Source: Streptomyces humidus
Lineage (GTDB): Bacteria; Actinomycetota; Actinomycetes; Streptomycetales; Streptomycetaceae
Length of the DNA stretch: 52,469 bases
Direction: 5' to 3'
Assembly: GCF_014649655.1 (NCBI RefSeq)
Contig: NZ_BMTL01000049.1
Location: 1-52,469, forward strand
Every line of letters starts with the position of its first letter. Position 1 is the stretch's first letter. The notes under the pieces were generated by a model, which saw nothing but the letters and a program-made list of their open reading frames with translations, had not been told where the DNA came from and did no database searches. A program made the position numbers and the translations under genes. Shown one piece after another: positions 8,316 to 17,305 of this stretch.

Positions 8316-10481
8316 ATGAACGAGCAGGACACCATCCGCTGGACCCGCGACGAGGACGGGATCGTCGTCCTGACGATGGACGACCCCGGCCAGTCGGCCA
8401 ACACCATGAACGCCGCATACATCGCCTCCATGGGCAGGGTCGTCGACCGGCTGGAGGCGGAACGGGACAGCATCACCGGAGTCGTCATCACCTCCGCGAA
8501 GAAGACGTTCTTCGCCGGCGGCGACCTCAACGACATTCTCCGGGCGACGCCGGCGGACGCCCGGGCCGTCGCCGACCAGGGCACCCAGGTCAAGGACCAG
8601 CTCCGACGGCTGGAACGGCTGGGCAGGCCGGTGGTCGCCGCTGTCAACGGAGCGGCGCTGGGCGGCGGCCTGGAGATCGCCCTGGCCTGCCACCACCGCA
8701 TCGCCGCCGACACCCAGGGTTCCCGCATCGGGCTGCCGGAGGTGACTCTCGGTCTGCTGCCCGGTGGCGGCGGCGTGGTCCGCACGGTCCGGCTGCTTGG
8801 CATCCAGGACGCGTTGCTCAAGGTGCTGCTCCAGGGCCAGCGGTACCAGCCGCGCGCCGCGTGCGAGACCGGTCTGGTGGACGAGGTCGTCGACACCGTC
8901 GAGGAGTTGCTGCCCAGAGCCAAGGAGTGGATCAGGGCCAACCCGCAGCCGGTGCAGCCCTGGGACGTCAAGGGCTTCAGGCTCCCCGGCGGCACGCCGT
9001 CCAGCCCTTCCCTCGCGGCGACTCTGCCTGCCTTCCCCGCGCACCTGCGCAAGCAGCTCAAGGGCGCGCCGTTGCCGGCCCCGCGGGCGATCATGGCGGC
9101 CGCGGTCGAAGGCGCGCAGGTGGACTTCGACACGGCCCTGCTGGTCGAGACCCGCTACTTCACCGAACTCGCCACCGCTCAGGTCGCGAAGAACATGATC
9201 CAGGCCTTCTTCTTCGACATGCAGCACATCGAGTCCGGCGGTTCCCGGCCCGCCGGGCATCCGGCGTCCGCCTTCACGAAGGCCGGTGTGCTCGGCGCCG
9301 GGATGATGGGCGCGGGCATCGCCTACGCGTGCGCGCGGTCGGGTCTGGATGTCGTCCTGAAGGATGTCTCGCCCGAATCCGCGGAGCAGGGCAAGGCTTA
9401 CTCAGCCCGCCTGCTGGCCAAGGACGTACAGCGCGGCCGCAGCACACAGGCCGAGGCCGACCGGATCCTGGCCCGGATCACACCCACGGTCCTTGCGTCG
9501 GACCTGGCCGGCTGCGACGTGGTCATCGAGGCCGTGTACGAGAGCCAGGAGCTCAAGCACAAGGTGCTCGCCGAGACCGAGAAGTTCGTGGCACCGGACG
9601 CCCTTCTCGGCTCGAACACCTCCACCCTGCCGATCACCGGCCTGGCCCAGGGCGTCAAACGGCAGCAGGACTTCATCGGCCTGCACTTCTTCTCACCGGC
9701 GGAGAAGATGCCGCTTCTGGAGATCATCCGGGGGAAGGGCACCAGTGACGCCACGCTGGCCCGGGCGATCGACCTCGCACGGCAGATCGGCAAGACGCCG
9801 ATCGTGGTCAATGACAGCCGCGGCTTCTTCACCAGCCGGGTGATCGGCACCTTTCTCGAGGAGGCCCTCGCCATGGTCGGCGAAGGAGTGCACCCCGCCT
9901 CCATCGAGCAGGCAGGCGCCCAGGCCGGCTACCCCGCTCCGCCGCTGCAGCTGGCGGACGAGCTCAGCCTCGTCCTGTGGCGCAAGGTCCGTGAGGAGAA
10001 CGCGGAGACACTCCGGCGTGATGGCCTGGCCGTGCCCGAGTACGCTTCGGACGCGGTCGTCGGGCGGATGATCGAGGAGTTCGGTCGCGGAGGCCGGACC
10101 GCCGGTGCCGGTTTCTACACGTACGAAGAGGGCAAGCGGCTGCGGCTGTGGCCGGGGCTGCGGGAGCACTTCACCAAGGAAGGCGCCGAGATCCCGTTCG
10201 CGGACATGCAGGAACGCATGCTCTTCGCGGAGGCGCTGGAGACAGTGCGGTGCTTCGACGAGGGCGTACTCACCTCGGTCCCCGACGCCAACATCGGATC
10301 CATCCTGGGCATCGGCTTTCCCGCCTGGACCGGCGGCGTGATCCAGTACATCGACGGCTTCCCCGGTGGTGTCGCCGGATTCGTCGCCCGCGCCAACGAA
10401 CTCGCCGAGCGCTACGGCGACCGCTTCCTCCCGCCGGAGTCCCTGGTGGTGACGGCGGAGCGGGGCGGTACCGTCCGATGA
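8316..10481 (+). CDS. FadB-type enoyl-CoA hydratase / 3-hydroxyacyl-CoA dehydrogenase
   Basis: A two-domain beta-oxidation protein of about 721 residues. The N-terminal crotonase domain has the oxyanion-hole strand NGAALGGGLEIALAC and the LPEVTLGLLPGGGG region with its catalytic glutamate. The C-terminal 3-hydroxyacyl-CoA dehydrogenase has the NAD motif GVLGAGMMGAGIA and the HFFSPAEKMPLLE catalytic-histidine segment, followed by the helical dimerisation region. Together these hydrate enoyl-CoA and oxidise the 3-hydroxyacyl-CoA for the thiolase encoded upstream. The ATG at 8316 follows AAAGGGAA; an in-frame ATG at 8295 would add seven residues. No acyl-CoA dehydrogenase is in the window, so that step must come from elsewhere or is not needed. 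Confidence 0.92.
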   Translation: MNEQDTIRWTRDEDGIVVLTMDDPGQSANTMNAAYIASMGRVVDRLEAERDSITGVVITSAKKTFFAGGDLNDILRATPADARAVADQGTQVKDQLRRLERLGRPVVAAVNGAALGGGLEIALACHHRIAADTQGSRIGLPEVTLGLLPGGGGVVRTVRLLGIQDALLKVLLQGQRYQPRAACETGLVDEVVDTVEELLPRAKEWIRANPQPVQPWDVKGFRLPGGTPSSPSLAATLPAFPAHLRKQLKGAPLPAPRAIMAAAVEGAQVDFDTALLVETRYFTELATAQVAKNMIQAFFFDMQHIESGGSRPAGHPASAFTKAGVLGAGMMGAGIAYACARSGLDVVLKDVSPESAEQGKAYSARLLAKDVQRGRSTQAEADRILARITPTVLASDLAGCDVVIEAVYESQELKHKVLAETEKFVAPDALLGSNTSTLPITGLAQGVKRQQDFIGLHFFSPAEKMPLLEIIRGKGTSDATLARAIDLARQIGKTPIVVNDSRGFFTSRVIGTFLEEALAMVGEGVHPASIEQAGAQAGYPAPPLQLADELSLVLWRKVREENAETLRRDGLAVPEYASDAVVGRMIEEFGRGGRTAGAGFYTYEEGKRLRLWPGLREHFTKEGAEIPFADMQERMLFAEALETVRCFDEGVLTSVPDANIGSILGIGFPAWTGGVIQYIDGFPGGVAGFVARANELAERYGDRFLPPESLVVTAERGGTVR

Positions 10482-10547
10482 AGGTATCCGAAGCTCCAAC
10501 TCGACTTGGGGAACTGACAACTTTGACGCACCGCCAGGTGATCACAA

Positions 10548-10569
10548 AGGTGATTGGCAATCTTCACCT
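10548..10569 (+). terminator. Weak stem-loop after the beta-oxidation genes
   Basis: AGGTGA and TCACCT form a 6-bp stem around a 10-nt loop, 67 bp after the FadB-type stop. There is no T-run, so intrinsic termination is doubtful. The rest of the 245-bp gap up to the LLM gene shows a possible GAGAT/ATCTC dyad just before that gene and nothing else I can support. Confidence 0.25.
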
Positions 10570-10726
10570 CTGATTCCGTGAATGAAGCGCCGGATCGGCC
10601 TGCCGGAGGGAGGAGCTGGCTGGGTTCTTCCTTCTTGATCATCTGATGTCCAGTCAAAGTTGACAGCACCGTGTTAAGAGATCGTTCGATAAAATCTCAA
10701 TCGGACAGAAGACGAGGGGCCTTCGC

Positions 10727-11767
10727 ATGCGTATCGGTATGACACTGGATTACAGCGTCGACTTCATCGAATCGGTCCGTGCCGTAAGGGATTTCGAGGC
10801 GGCAGGGGTCGAGATCGCCTTCGTGTCGGAGGCCTACTCGTTCGACGCCGTCAGCCGACTGGGATACCTCGCGGCTCGTACCGAACGCCTGGAGATAGCC
10901 TCCGGGATCCTCCCGGTCTTCACCCGTACGCCGTCGCTCCTGGCGATGACCGCCGCCGGTCTGGACGACCTCTCCGGCGGACGGTTCACTCTGGGCCTCG
11001 GAGCATCGGGACCGCAGGTGATCGAGGGCTTCCACGGGGTGCCGTACGACGCGCCACTCAGCCGCACCCGCGAGGTGGTGGAGATCTGCCGTCAGGTGTG
11101 GCGGGGCGAACCGGTGGTGCATCCGGGCCCGAAGTACCCGCTTCCGCTTCCCGCCGAGCGGGGCACCGGGCTCGGCAAGCCCCTGAAACTCGTCAACAAG
11201 CCGGTCCGCTCCCGCATCCCCATCACCCTGGCGGCGATCGGGCCGAAGAACGTAGAGCTGACGGCCGAACTCGCCGAGGGCTGGCTGCCCGTGTTCTTCC
11301 ATCCCGGAAAGGCCGCCGAGGTGTGGGGAGCGGCACTGACAGCGGGGCTGGCCCGGCGCGATGCGGCACTGGGCACGCTCGACATCACGGTGACGGCGCC
11401 TCTGGCCGTCGGCGACGACGTGGAACACCTGCTGGACCGAGCTCGGCCGCAGCTGGCCCTCTACATTGGGGGGATGGGCGCGAGGAACAAGAACTTCTAC
11501 GCCCGGCTCGCCGGCCGTTACGGCTACGAACGGGAGGCGGCGCACATCCAGGACCTGTACTTGGCAGGAAAGAAGCAGGAGGCCGAAGCCGCCGTTCCCG
11601 AGGGGCTGTTGCGGGCCATATCCCTGGTGGGGACGAAGGAGCAGATCGCCGCACAGCTCGATGCCTTTGCTGCCGCCGGAGTGACGACCTTGTGCGTGAA
11701 GCCGCTGGCCGGCACGCACAGGGAACGCCTCCACGCCGTCGAGCGACTGCGCGACATGCTGGGCTGA
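10727..11767 (+). CDS. LLM-class F420-dependent oxidoreductase
   Basis: A 346-residue luciferase-like TIM-barrel protein. It starts MRIGMTLDYS and contains LSGGRFTLGLGASGPQVIEGFHG, RTREVVEICRQVWRGEPV and PITLAAIGPKN, all typical of actinobacterial F420-dependent members of the family rather than FMN luciferases. These enzymes carry out hydride transfers on alcohols, enones or imines; the substrate is not predictable here. The ATG has a GAGGGG site upstream. It lies 245 bp after the FadB-type gene, so it may have a separate promoter though it probably belongs to the same pathway. Degenerate DNA begins right after its stop. Confidence 0.85.
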   Translation: MRIGMTLDYSVDFIESVRAVRDFEAAGVEIAFVSEAYSFDAVSRLGYLAARTERLEIASGILPVFTRTPSLLAMTAAGLDDLSGGRFTLGLGASGPQVIEGFHGVPYDAPLSRTREVVEICRQVWRGEPVVHPGPKYPLPLPAERGTGLGKPLKLVNKPVRSRIPITLAAIGPKNVELTAELAEGWLPVFFHPGKAAEVWGAALTAGLARRDAALGTLDITVTAPLAVGDDVEHLLDRARPQLALYIGGMGARNKNFYARLAGRYGYEREAAHIQDLYLAGKKQEAEAAVPEGLLRAISLVGTKEQIAAQLDAFAAAGVTTLCVKPLAGTHRERLHAVERLRDMLG

Positions 11768-11804
11768 CGCCTCGCGCTTAGTACGGGCTGGCAGGCTCAG
11801 CGAT

Positions 11805-12321
11805 TTGGGTCACGCCCTCGCCGACCGCGGACAGTCGGGGGACGCCGCGGAGGCCGTGCGCGCCTACCGGGAGGGCTGCCGACTCGCCGACCCGGACAAC
11901 GTACCGGTGCGGCTGGTGGCGGGCCGCGCCTGGGGCGCCTGGGCGACGCGCCGGGAGGCCCACGAGGAGGCCGCGGAGGCGTTCGACCACGCGGTGGACG
12001 CCGTCGACCTGCTCGTCCGGACACAACTGACCCGCCCCGCCGCGGAGATCTGGCTGGCGGGCGACCGAGGTGGCCGCGGAGGCCGCGCACGCCCACGCGG
12101 CGGCAGGCGCCCCCGCGCGGGCGGTCCTGCGCCTCGAATGCGGCAGGGCCCGCCTCCTGACCGCCGCGCTGCGCACCGCCGACACCGATCTGCGGCGGCT
12201 GCGCGGCACCGACCCCGACCTGGCCGAACGCTTCCGGCGCGCGGCGGCCCGGCTGCACGGCCTGGAGCATGCCGCACCGCCCCGCGACCCGGAGCAGGGC
12301 GGCTCGCCGCCCGCGCCCTGA
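11805..12321 (+). pseudogene. Fragment of a TPR/CHAT-type protein, frameshifted
   Basis: Two overlapping frames each carry half of one helical-repeat segment: first RAYREGCRLADPDNVPVRL to AEIWLAGDRG, then VAAEAAHAHAAAGAPARAVL to FRRAAARLHGLEHA. The frame changes by one base near 12060. The composition resembles the tetratricopeptide-like middle region of Streptomyces CHAT-domain proteins. It has no start region, no CHAT domain and no partner genes. It is best read as a stranded piece of a gene from elsewhere, lying between the LLM gene and a dead transposase. Confidence 0.5.
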
Positions 12322-12457
12322 GAACGGCCGCACCCCGCCGCTCCCCTGTCCGGCCTGCGTACGGGGGCCGTGGTCACACCTGTTCGGTCGGCATGATCCA
12401 GAGTTCGCCGACCGAGGTATGGCGGGGTGTCCCTGCCGAGAACTCCGTCCGTGCAGT

Positions 12458-13384
12458 TCAGGCCGCATGTCGGTACTCGTGGAGGGTGCTGCCGAGGTGG
12501 TCACGTCGGCGTATGTCGAGGTGAGTGAGCTGCTCCGAATCGGTGATCGGTGGGGCAAGGCGTGCAGTGGTCGGGCGCCTGCGATGCCCCGGTGGGGCCG
12601 GTGGGAGCTGTCGTGCTGTTCGAACTCGCGCAGGGCGTGGAGCAGGTGGCGCTGGTTCCAGATCAGGGTGCGGTCCAGCAGCTCGTGCCGGCAGGTCTGT
12701 ACCCAGCGTTCCATGAGCGCGTTCATGCGCCGGTATCTGGACGCCGGTCCGTACGACGTCGATCCCCGCGTCCTTGAGGACGGTGTCGAACAGGGCGGGG
12801 AACTTGCCGTCGCGGTCGCGGATGAGGAACCGTGCCCGGCAGCCGGTGTCTTCGAGGTCCGTGACGAGGTTCCTGGCGGCCTGCGCCGCCCAGGAGGCGG
12901 TCGGGTGCGCCGTCGCGCCCAGGACGCGGATGCGCCGGCCGGCGTGCCCGATCACCGCGAACACATACAGCCGCGCCCCCGGACAGGGTGACCGCTTCGA
13001 AGAAGTCACACGCCGGCAGGGCATCAGCCCGGGAGTGCAGAAAGTCCGTCCAGGTACTGGACGTCCGCTCGGGTGCCGGGTCGATCCCCGCCTCCTTCAG
13101 GATCTCCCACACCGTGGAGGCGGCCACCTGTACGCCCAGGACCAGCAGCTCGCCGTGGATGCGCCGGTAGCCCCAGCCGGGATTCTCCCGCGCCAGACGC
13201 AGCACGAGAACGCGGATCGAGCGCACCGTACGCGGCCGACCCGCACGCCCCGGCCGGGAACGGGCCGCGTGGCGGCGCGAGACCAGGTCACGGTGCCAGC
13301 GCAGCACAGTGTCCGGGACCTGCTGAACTGCTGGACCGGCACCTGCACCACCTGCCACCGCCCCCTGCCAAGAACGTCCACCAC
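12458..13384 (-). pseudogene. DDE integrase-core transposase, multiply frameshifted
   Basis: The segments of one rve-type transposase are spread over three minus-strand frames. The HTH and hinge part (RARENPGWGYRRIHGELL... WEILKEAGIDPAP) ends near 12990. The catalytic core (LYVFAVIGHAGRRIRVLG... FLIRDRDGKFPALFDTVL) runs to about 12740. The ERWVQTCRHELLDRTLIW and HRPHR part follows in a third frame, and the C-terminus HLGSTLHEYRHAA returns to the second. At least three frameshifts make it inactive. The order of motifs fits the common Streptomyces integrase-core transposases (IS3/IS481-like). I could not identify clean terminal repeats. Confidence 0.75.
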
Positions 13385-13471
13385 CAGCCCAAACCCAAGA
13401 GCCAGAACAACCTAACGGAGTCCTGCTAGTGCCGAAAGCCCCTGGCTACGCCGAGATTTCCCCAAAACTGA

Positions 13472-14401
13472 TCACGTGTGATCCCCGACCGCCGGCCGTA
13501 CCGGTCCCTCCGCAAGAGCGCGGCGGCAGAAATCTGCGAACGCCTTGGCTCGTCTGGTGAGGTTGGCACGGGCGGGCCAGGCGAGCAGCACGGGCATGTC
13601 CGGCACCTCCTCCCGGATCTCGCATTCGGCCAGCGGTACGCCCTCGTGGCTGATGCCGGAGGCCGGCCGTTGGATCAGAAGTGAGTACCCGAGGCCCCGC
13701 GCCACCAGTGACCGTACCGTCTCGAAGCTGCTCGTCGTATGCCGGATCACAGGCCGTATGCCGAGTGACGCGAGCAACTCAGTGAAGTAGTGCCGGCTTG
13801 GCGGGTTGTCGAGCATGACCATCGGTTCGTCCGCGAGGTCGTGCAGGCTCACCGGCGCCTGTCCGGCCAGGGGGTGTGCGCGGGGCAGGAGCAGATGAGG
13901 CCGGGTGAGGTACAGCGTCTCCTGCTGGATACCCAGCTGCAGGTCGAGGTCGTACAGCAGGGCCATCTCGCAGCTGCCGTCGAGTAGCTTCTCCTGCAGC
14001 TCCACCTGAGTGCCCTCCGCGAAGCTCAGCCGCACCGTCGGATGCTCGGTGGCGAAACCCTCCAGGACGCCGGGCATCACGAACGGGGCCAGGGTCGTGT
14101 AGCAGCCGACCGTCAGGCTCCCGGAGAGCTCCCCGCCCAGATTGCGTGCACTGGAGACCAGTTCGTCCGCGTGGGCGAGCAGCGGGCGCGCGTCGGCGAG
14201 CACGGCCAGGCCGGCCTGAGTGATCGTCAGCCCTTTGGCCTGACGGCGCAGGAACAGCTGGACGCCGAGGGTGCGCTCGAGCTCGCTGACGGCCAGGGCG
14301 ATCGTCGACTGGGAGATGTGCTCGCGTGCCGCGGCGCCCGCGATGGTGCCGGCCTCGGCCGCCGCCACGAAGAACCGGAGCTGGCGCAGTGAGAGCGTCA
14401 T
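13472..14401 (-). CDS. LysR-family transcriptional regulator
   Basis: A 309-residue LysR protein. The winged helix-turn-helix opens with MTLSLRQLRFFVAAAEAG and includes HISQSTIALAVSELERTLGVQLF, followed by a periplasmic-binding-like effector domain (GSLTVGCYTTLAPFVMPGVL). The ATG at 14401 gives the canonical LysR start; a longer in-frame extension would run across the promoter region and is rejected. It diverges from the P450/Rieske/reductase operon with 148 bp between, so it very likely activates or represses that operon in response to its aromatic substrate or product. Confidence 0.9.
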   Translation of the reverse strand: MTLSLRQLRFFVAAAEAGTIAGAAAREHISQSTIALAVSELERTLGVQLFLRRQAKGLTITQAGLAVLADARPLLAHADELVSSARNLGGELSGSLTVGCYTTLAPFVMPGVLEGFATEHPTVRLSFAEGTQVELQEKLLDGSCEMALLYDLDLQLGIQQETLYLTRPHLLLPRAHPLAGQAPVSLHDLADEPMVMLDNPPSRHYFTELLASLGIRPVIRHTTSSFETVRSLVARGLGYSLLIQRPASGISHEGVPLAECEIREEVPDMPVLLAWPARANLTRRAKAFADFCRRALAEGPVRPAVGDHT

Positions 14402-14549
14402 GGTCCATACCTCAGGATTCCTGTGGTTGTTGTCGGCGCATTGCTGCATCCCAGAGTATTCCGTGCTCAGGCGCCGTACCGCACAGTCGTTGCAGCCCGA
14501 TGCGGCCGACATCCCCTGTCCGGATGTGGCCGACACGTGAGGAGCCGCC
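14402..14549. promoter_or_regulatory. Divergent LysR/P450 promoter region
   Basis: 148 bp between two divergent starts. The only dyad of note is a short GAG-N9-CTC (CAGAGTATTCCGTGCTCAGG) in the middle, which could be part of a T-N11-A LysR box, but the support is thin. A GAGGAG-like site (GTGAGGAGCCGCC) precedes the P450 ATG. Confidence 0.4.
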
Positions 14550-15743
14550 ATGTCCATCGCACGCAATCTCACCAGCAAAGACCTCTACGCCGACCCGTAT
14601 CCCGTCTACCGCGAACTCAGGGACGACGAGCCTTGGGCCTGGTCGGACGGACTCGGCATGTGGCTCGTCAGCCGCTACGAGGACGTCGTCTTCGTCGACG
14701 AGCACCCCGAGATCTTCACCGCGCACCAGGAGAACTCCCTCGCCGAACGCACCATGGGGCTGGTCATGATCCGTACTGACGGTGACGTCCACCGCAGGCT
14801 GCGCTCGGCCGTGGACGGCCCGCTGAAGCGTCGCAACGTGCGTCAGCAGTGGTCGGCGGGGCTCACCGCGCACGCCACGGAACTCGCCGGGCGGTTGGCT
14901 GAGAAGCCGGAGTTCGACCTGGTGTCGGACTTCGCGGCGCCGTTCGCCGCTCAGGCGCTGATGCGGACGGCGGGGCTGCCCGACGTGACCACCGAGCAGG
15001 TGGTCGAGTGGTCGCGTGCCTTCATCGCGGGTCTGGCCAACCACGACGACGACCCCGCGGTCTGGGAGCGTGCCGGACGCGCCAGGACCGAGGTGGGGGA
15101 GCTGGTCCGCGAGGCCGTCGCCCGTGTGACGGCCGTACCGGACCACACCGTGATCTCCGCGATGGTGCACGCCGAGCTCACCGAACCGCTGACGGCCGAG
15201 GAGATCGCCACTCAGGTGCGTCTGATGATCTCCGGCGGCTTCAACGAGCCCTGGCACGCGCTGGCCACCCTGGTCTGGCAGCTGTGTGAACAGCCTCAGC
15301 TGCGCGACCGCGTGCCGGCCGACTCCGAGGCCCTCGACGCGGCCATCGAGGAGACGATGCGCTGGCTGACCCCCGTTGGAGCCTTTCCGCGCCAGCTCGC
15401 CGTCGACCACACGGTGGGGGACGTGACCTTGCGGGCCGGGGACAAGCTGCTCGCGCTCGCCGCGTCGGCCAACCGGGACGACCGGAAGTTCGCCGCCCCC
15501 GACGCCTTCGACATCGACCGTCCCGAACTGTCCGACCACCTCGCCTTCTCGCTCGGCGCCCACTACTGCCTCGGCACCTATCTGGCACGGGAGCAGCTCC
15601 GCACCGCGGTGCCCGCACTGTTCGGCTCCCTCACCGGGCTGCGCGTCACCAGCACTCCGAACCTCGTCGGCTGGATGTTCCGCGGACCGGAATCGGTCCT
15701 CATGCGTCACGACGCCCAGGGCGTGAAGGGAGCGGCACAGTGA
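14550..15743 (+). CDS. Cytochrome P450, likely aryl-O-demethylase (GcoA/AgcA-like)
   Basis: A 397-residue soluble P450 with heme loop SLGAHYCLGTYLA (Cys about 340) and EETMRW. Unusually, the I-helix at residues 228-237 reads SGGFNEPWHA: the normal acid-threonine pair is replaced by N-E-P. The C-terminus ends GWMFRGPESV. As I recall, the guaiacol O-demethylase GcoA (CYP255A) likewise has a 'QEPGH' I-helix and a 'GWGFRGP' tail. The genes that follow encode a Rieske ferredoxin, a FAD reductase and a mycothiol formaldehyde dehydrogenase, which fit demethylation of a methoxy- or alkoxy-aromatic with release of formaldehyde. It overlaps the ferredoxin gene by 4 bp. P450 identity is certain; the demethylase role is inferred. 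Confidence 0.85.
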   Translation: MSIARNLTSKDLYADPYPVYRELRDDEPWAWSDGLGMWLVSRYEDVVFVDEHPEIFTAHQENSLAERTMGLVMIRTDGDVHRRLRSAVDGPLKRRNVRQQWSAGLTAHATELAGRLAEKPEFDLVSDFAAPFAAQALMRTAGLPDVTTEQVVEWSRAFIAGLANHDDDPAVWERAGRARTEVGELVREAVARVTAVPDHTVISAMVHAELTEPLTAEEIATQVRLMISGGFNEPWHALATLVWQLCEQPQLRDRVPADSEALDAAIEETMRWLTPVGAFPRQLAVDHTVGDVTLRAGDKLLALAASANRDDRKFAAPDAFDIDRPELSDHLAFSLGAHYCLGTYLAREQLRTAVPALFGSLTGLRVTSTPNLVGWMFRGPESVLMRHDAQGVKGAAQ

Positions 15744-16078
15744 TCCAGCTCTGTCTGATCGCGGACCTCAGCCCCGGTGTGGTCACCCGGATCGCCAGGC
15801 CCGACGTGCCGGTTCCCCTGGCACTCGTCAAGGTAGGCGAACGTGTCTTCTGTATCGACGACACCTGTTCCCACGAGACCGCCTCGCTGTCCGACGGCTG
15901 GCTCGACGGCCACGAGATCGAATGCCCGCTGCACGAGTCACGTTTCGACCTGCGCACCGGCAAGCCCGACTGCCCGCCCGCGCGGCGGCCCATCCGGACC
16001 CATGTCGTCGAAGTCGTCGACGGCATGGTGTGCGTCGACGCGACGTCGTTGGCGCCGATCGCGGAGACCGCGCGATGA
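15740..16078 (+). CDS. Rieske-type [2Fe-2S] ferredoxin
   Basis: A 112-residue Rieske protein. Cluster ligands are visible as C43-S-H45 and C62-P-L-H65 (DTCSHETASL and ECPLHESRFD), the pattern of ferredoxins from three-component aromatic dioxygenases. It starts inside the P450 stop (GTGA) and ends inside the reductase start (ATGA), so the three proteins are coupled and made together. No Rieske oxygenase alpha subunit is nearby, so it presumably feeds electrons to the P450. P450s normally use adrenodoxin-like or 3Fe-4S ferredoxins, which makes this partnership uncommon. Confidence 0.92.
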   Translation: MIQLCLIADLSPGVVTRIARPDVPVPLALVKVGERVFCIDDTCSHETASLSDGWLDGHEIECPLHESRFDLRTGKPDCPPARRPIRTHVVEVVDGMVCVDATSLAPIAETAR

Positions 16079-17256
16079 CCACGATCGCCGTCGTCGGCAC
16101 CGGACTGGCGGGTGTCAGAGCCGCCGAAGCCCTCCGCGCCGACGGCTACGACGGGCGTCTCGTGCTGGTCGGTGAGGAGGCCGCGCAGCCCTATGACCGG
16201 CCTCCGTTGTCCAAGCAGGTGCTGCTGGGCAAGTGCGAGAGCCAGGACATCGCGCTGACGGACGATGACCTGCGGGCCGTGCTCGACGCCGAATGGCTGC
16301 TCGGTACCCGCGGCACCGCTCTCGATCCGGCCTCACGGGCGCTCACCCTCGCCGACGGGCGAAGCCTGCACGCGGACGGTGTGGTCATCGCCACGGGAGC
16401 CCGCGCTCGCACACTCCCCGGAATGCCGCGGCTGCGTGGGGTGCACACCCTCCGCACGCTCGATGACGCACACCGGTTGCGCGAGGACCTGTCCCGGCCC
16501 GGCCGGGTCGTCGTGGTCGGAGGCGGGTTCATCGGCGCGGAGGTCTCCTCCTCGGCGCGTGCCCTCGGACACGAGGTAACCATCGTCGAGTCCGAACAGA
16601 AGCCGCTGCTACGTCAGTTGGGGGCCGACGCCGCCGGCATCCTGAGCCGCCTGCACACGGACCACGGGGTCGCTCTGGTGACCGGCGTGGGTGTCACGGG
16701 CCTCGTCGGCGAGGAGGGGGTGCGAGCGGTGCAGTTGTCCGACGGCCGCCTCCTTCCCGCGGACGTGGTGGTCGTCGGCGTGGGAGCCGTGCCCAACACC
16801 GAGTGGCTGACGGGTTCCGGTGTCGCCTGCGACAACGGCGTTCTCACGGACGAGCGGTGCCGGACCACCGTGCCAGGGGTCGTCGCGGCGGGCGACGTGG
16901 CCGCATACCGCTGCCGCGGGGGGCGGCTGCGCATCGAGCACTGGACCAACGCGCGGGACATGCCGGTCATCGCGGCCGGATCGCTGCTGGCCACGTTGCG
17001 AGGGCAGGACCCCACGGCACAACCGGTCCACGACCCGCTGCCCTATGTGTGGTCGGACCAGTACGGCGTCCACCTCCAGATCGCCGGCCGACCTGGCGTC
17101 GACGACGTGCTCGAACTCGTCTCGGGCTCGTTCGACGACAGCTTCGCAGCCGTGTACCGACGCGACGGCGAGATCTCCGGCGTCCTCGCGGTCGACAGCC
17201 CAAGGGAGTTCGGACGGCTGCGGCGGGATCTCCGCAGCGCCTGGAGCATCCGGTAG
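16075..17256 (+). CDS. FAD-dependent ferredoxin reductase
   Basis: A 393-residue NAD(P)H:ferredoxin reductase of the putidaredoxin/rubredoxin-reductase type. The FAD motif is VVGTGLAGVRAAEALR at the N-terminus, followed by YDRPPLSKQVLLG. The NAD motif is VVVVGGGFIGAEV in the middle, then a TVPGVVAAGDVAAY FAD-binding segment and a reductase C-terminal domain (LPYVWSDQYGVHLQIAG). The start codon overlaps the Rieske ferredoxin stop. It completes the NAD(P)H to FAD to Rieske to P450 electron chain. Confidence 0.93.
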   Translation: MTTIAVVGTGLAGVRAAEALRADGYDGRLVLVGEEAAQPYDRPPLSKQVLLGKCESQDIALTDDDLRAVLDAEWLLGTRGTALDPASRALTLADGRSLHADGVVIATGARARTLPGMPRLRGVHTLRTLDDAHRLREDLSRPGRVVVVGGGFIGAEVSSSARALGHEVTIVESEQKPLLRQLGADAAGILSRLHTDHGVALVTGVGVTGLVGEEGVRAVQLSDGRLLPADVVVVGVGAVPNTEWLTGSGVACDNGVLTDERCRTTVPGVVAAGDVAAYRCRGGRLRIEHWTNARDMPVIAAGSLLATLRGQDPTAQPVHDPLPYVWSDQYGVHLQIAGRPGVDDVLELVSGSFDDSFAAVYRRDGEISGVLAVDSPREFGRLRRDLRSAWSIR

Positions 17257-17305
17257 CCCAGTCGACGCGTCGCCGACCCACTCAACTTTCCAGAGGAACA
17301 CAGAC

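Noticed and set aside
14402..14578. 59-residue N-terminal extension of the LysR protein
   Set aside because: It crosses the divergent promoter, and MTLSLRQLRFF at 14401 is the standard LysR start.
15740..16078. Rieske protein as part of an aromatic ring-hydroxylating dioxygenase
   Set aside because: No alpha or beta oxygenase subunit is present anywhere in the window, and the gene overlaps a P450 gene.
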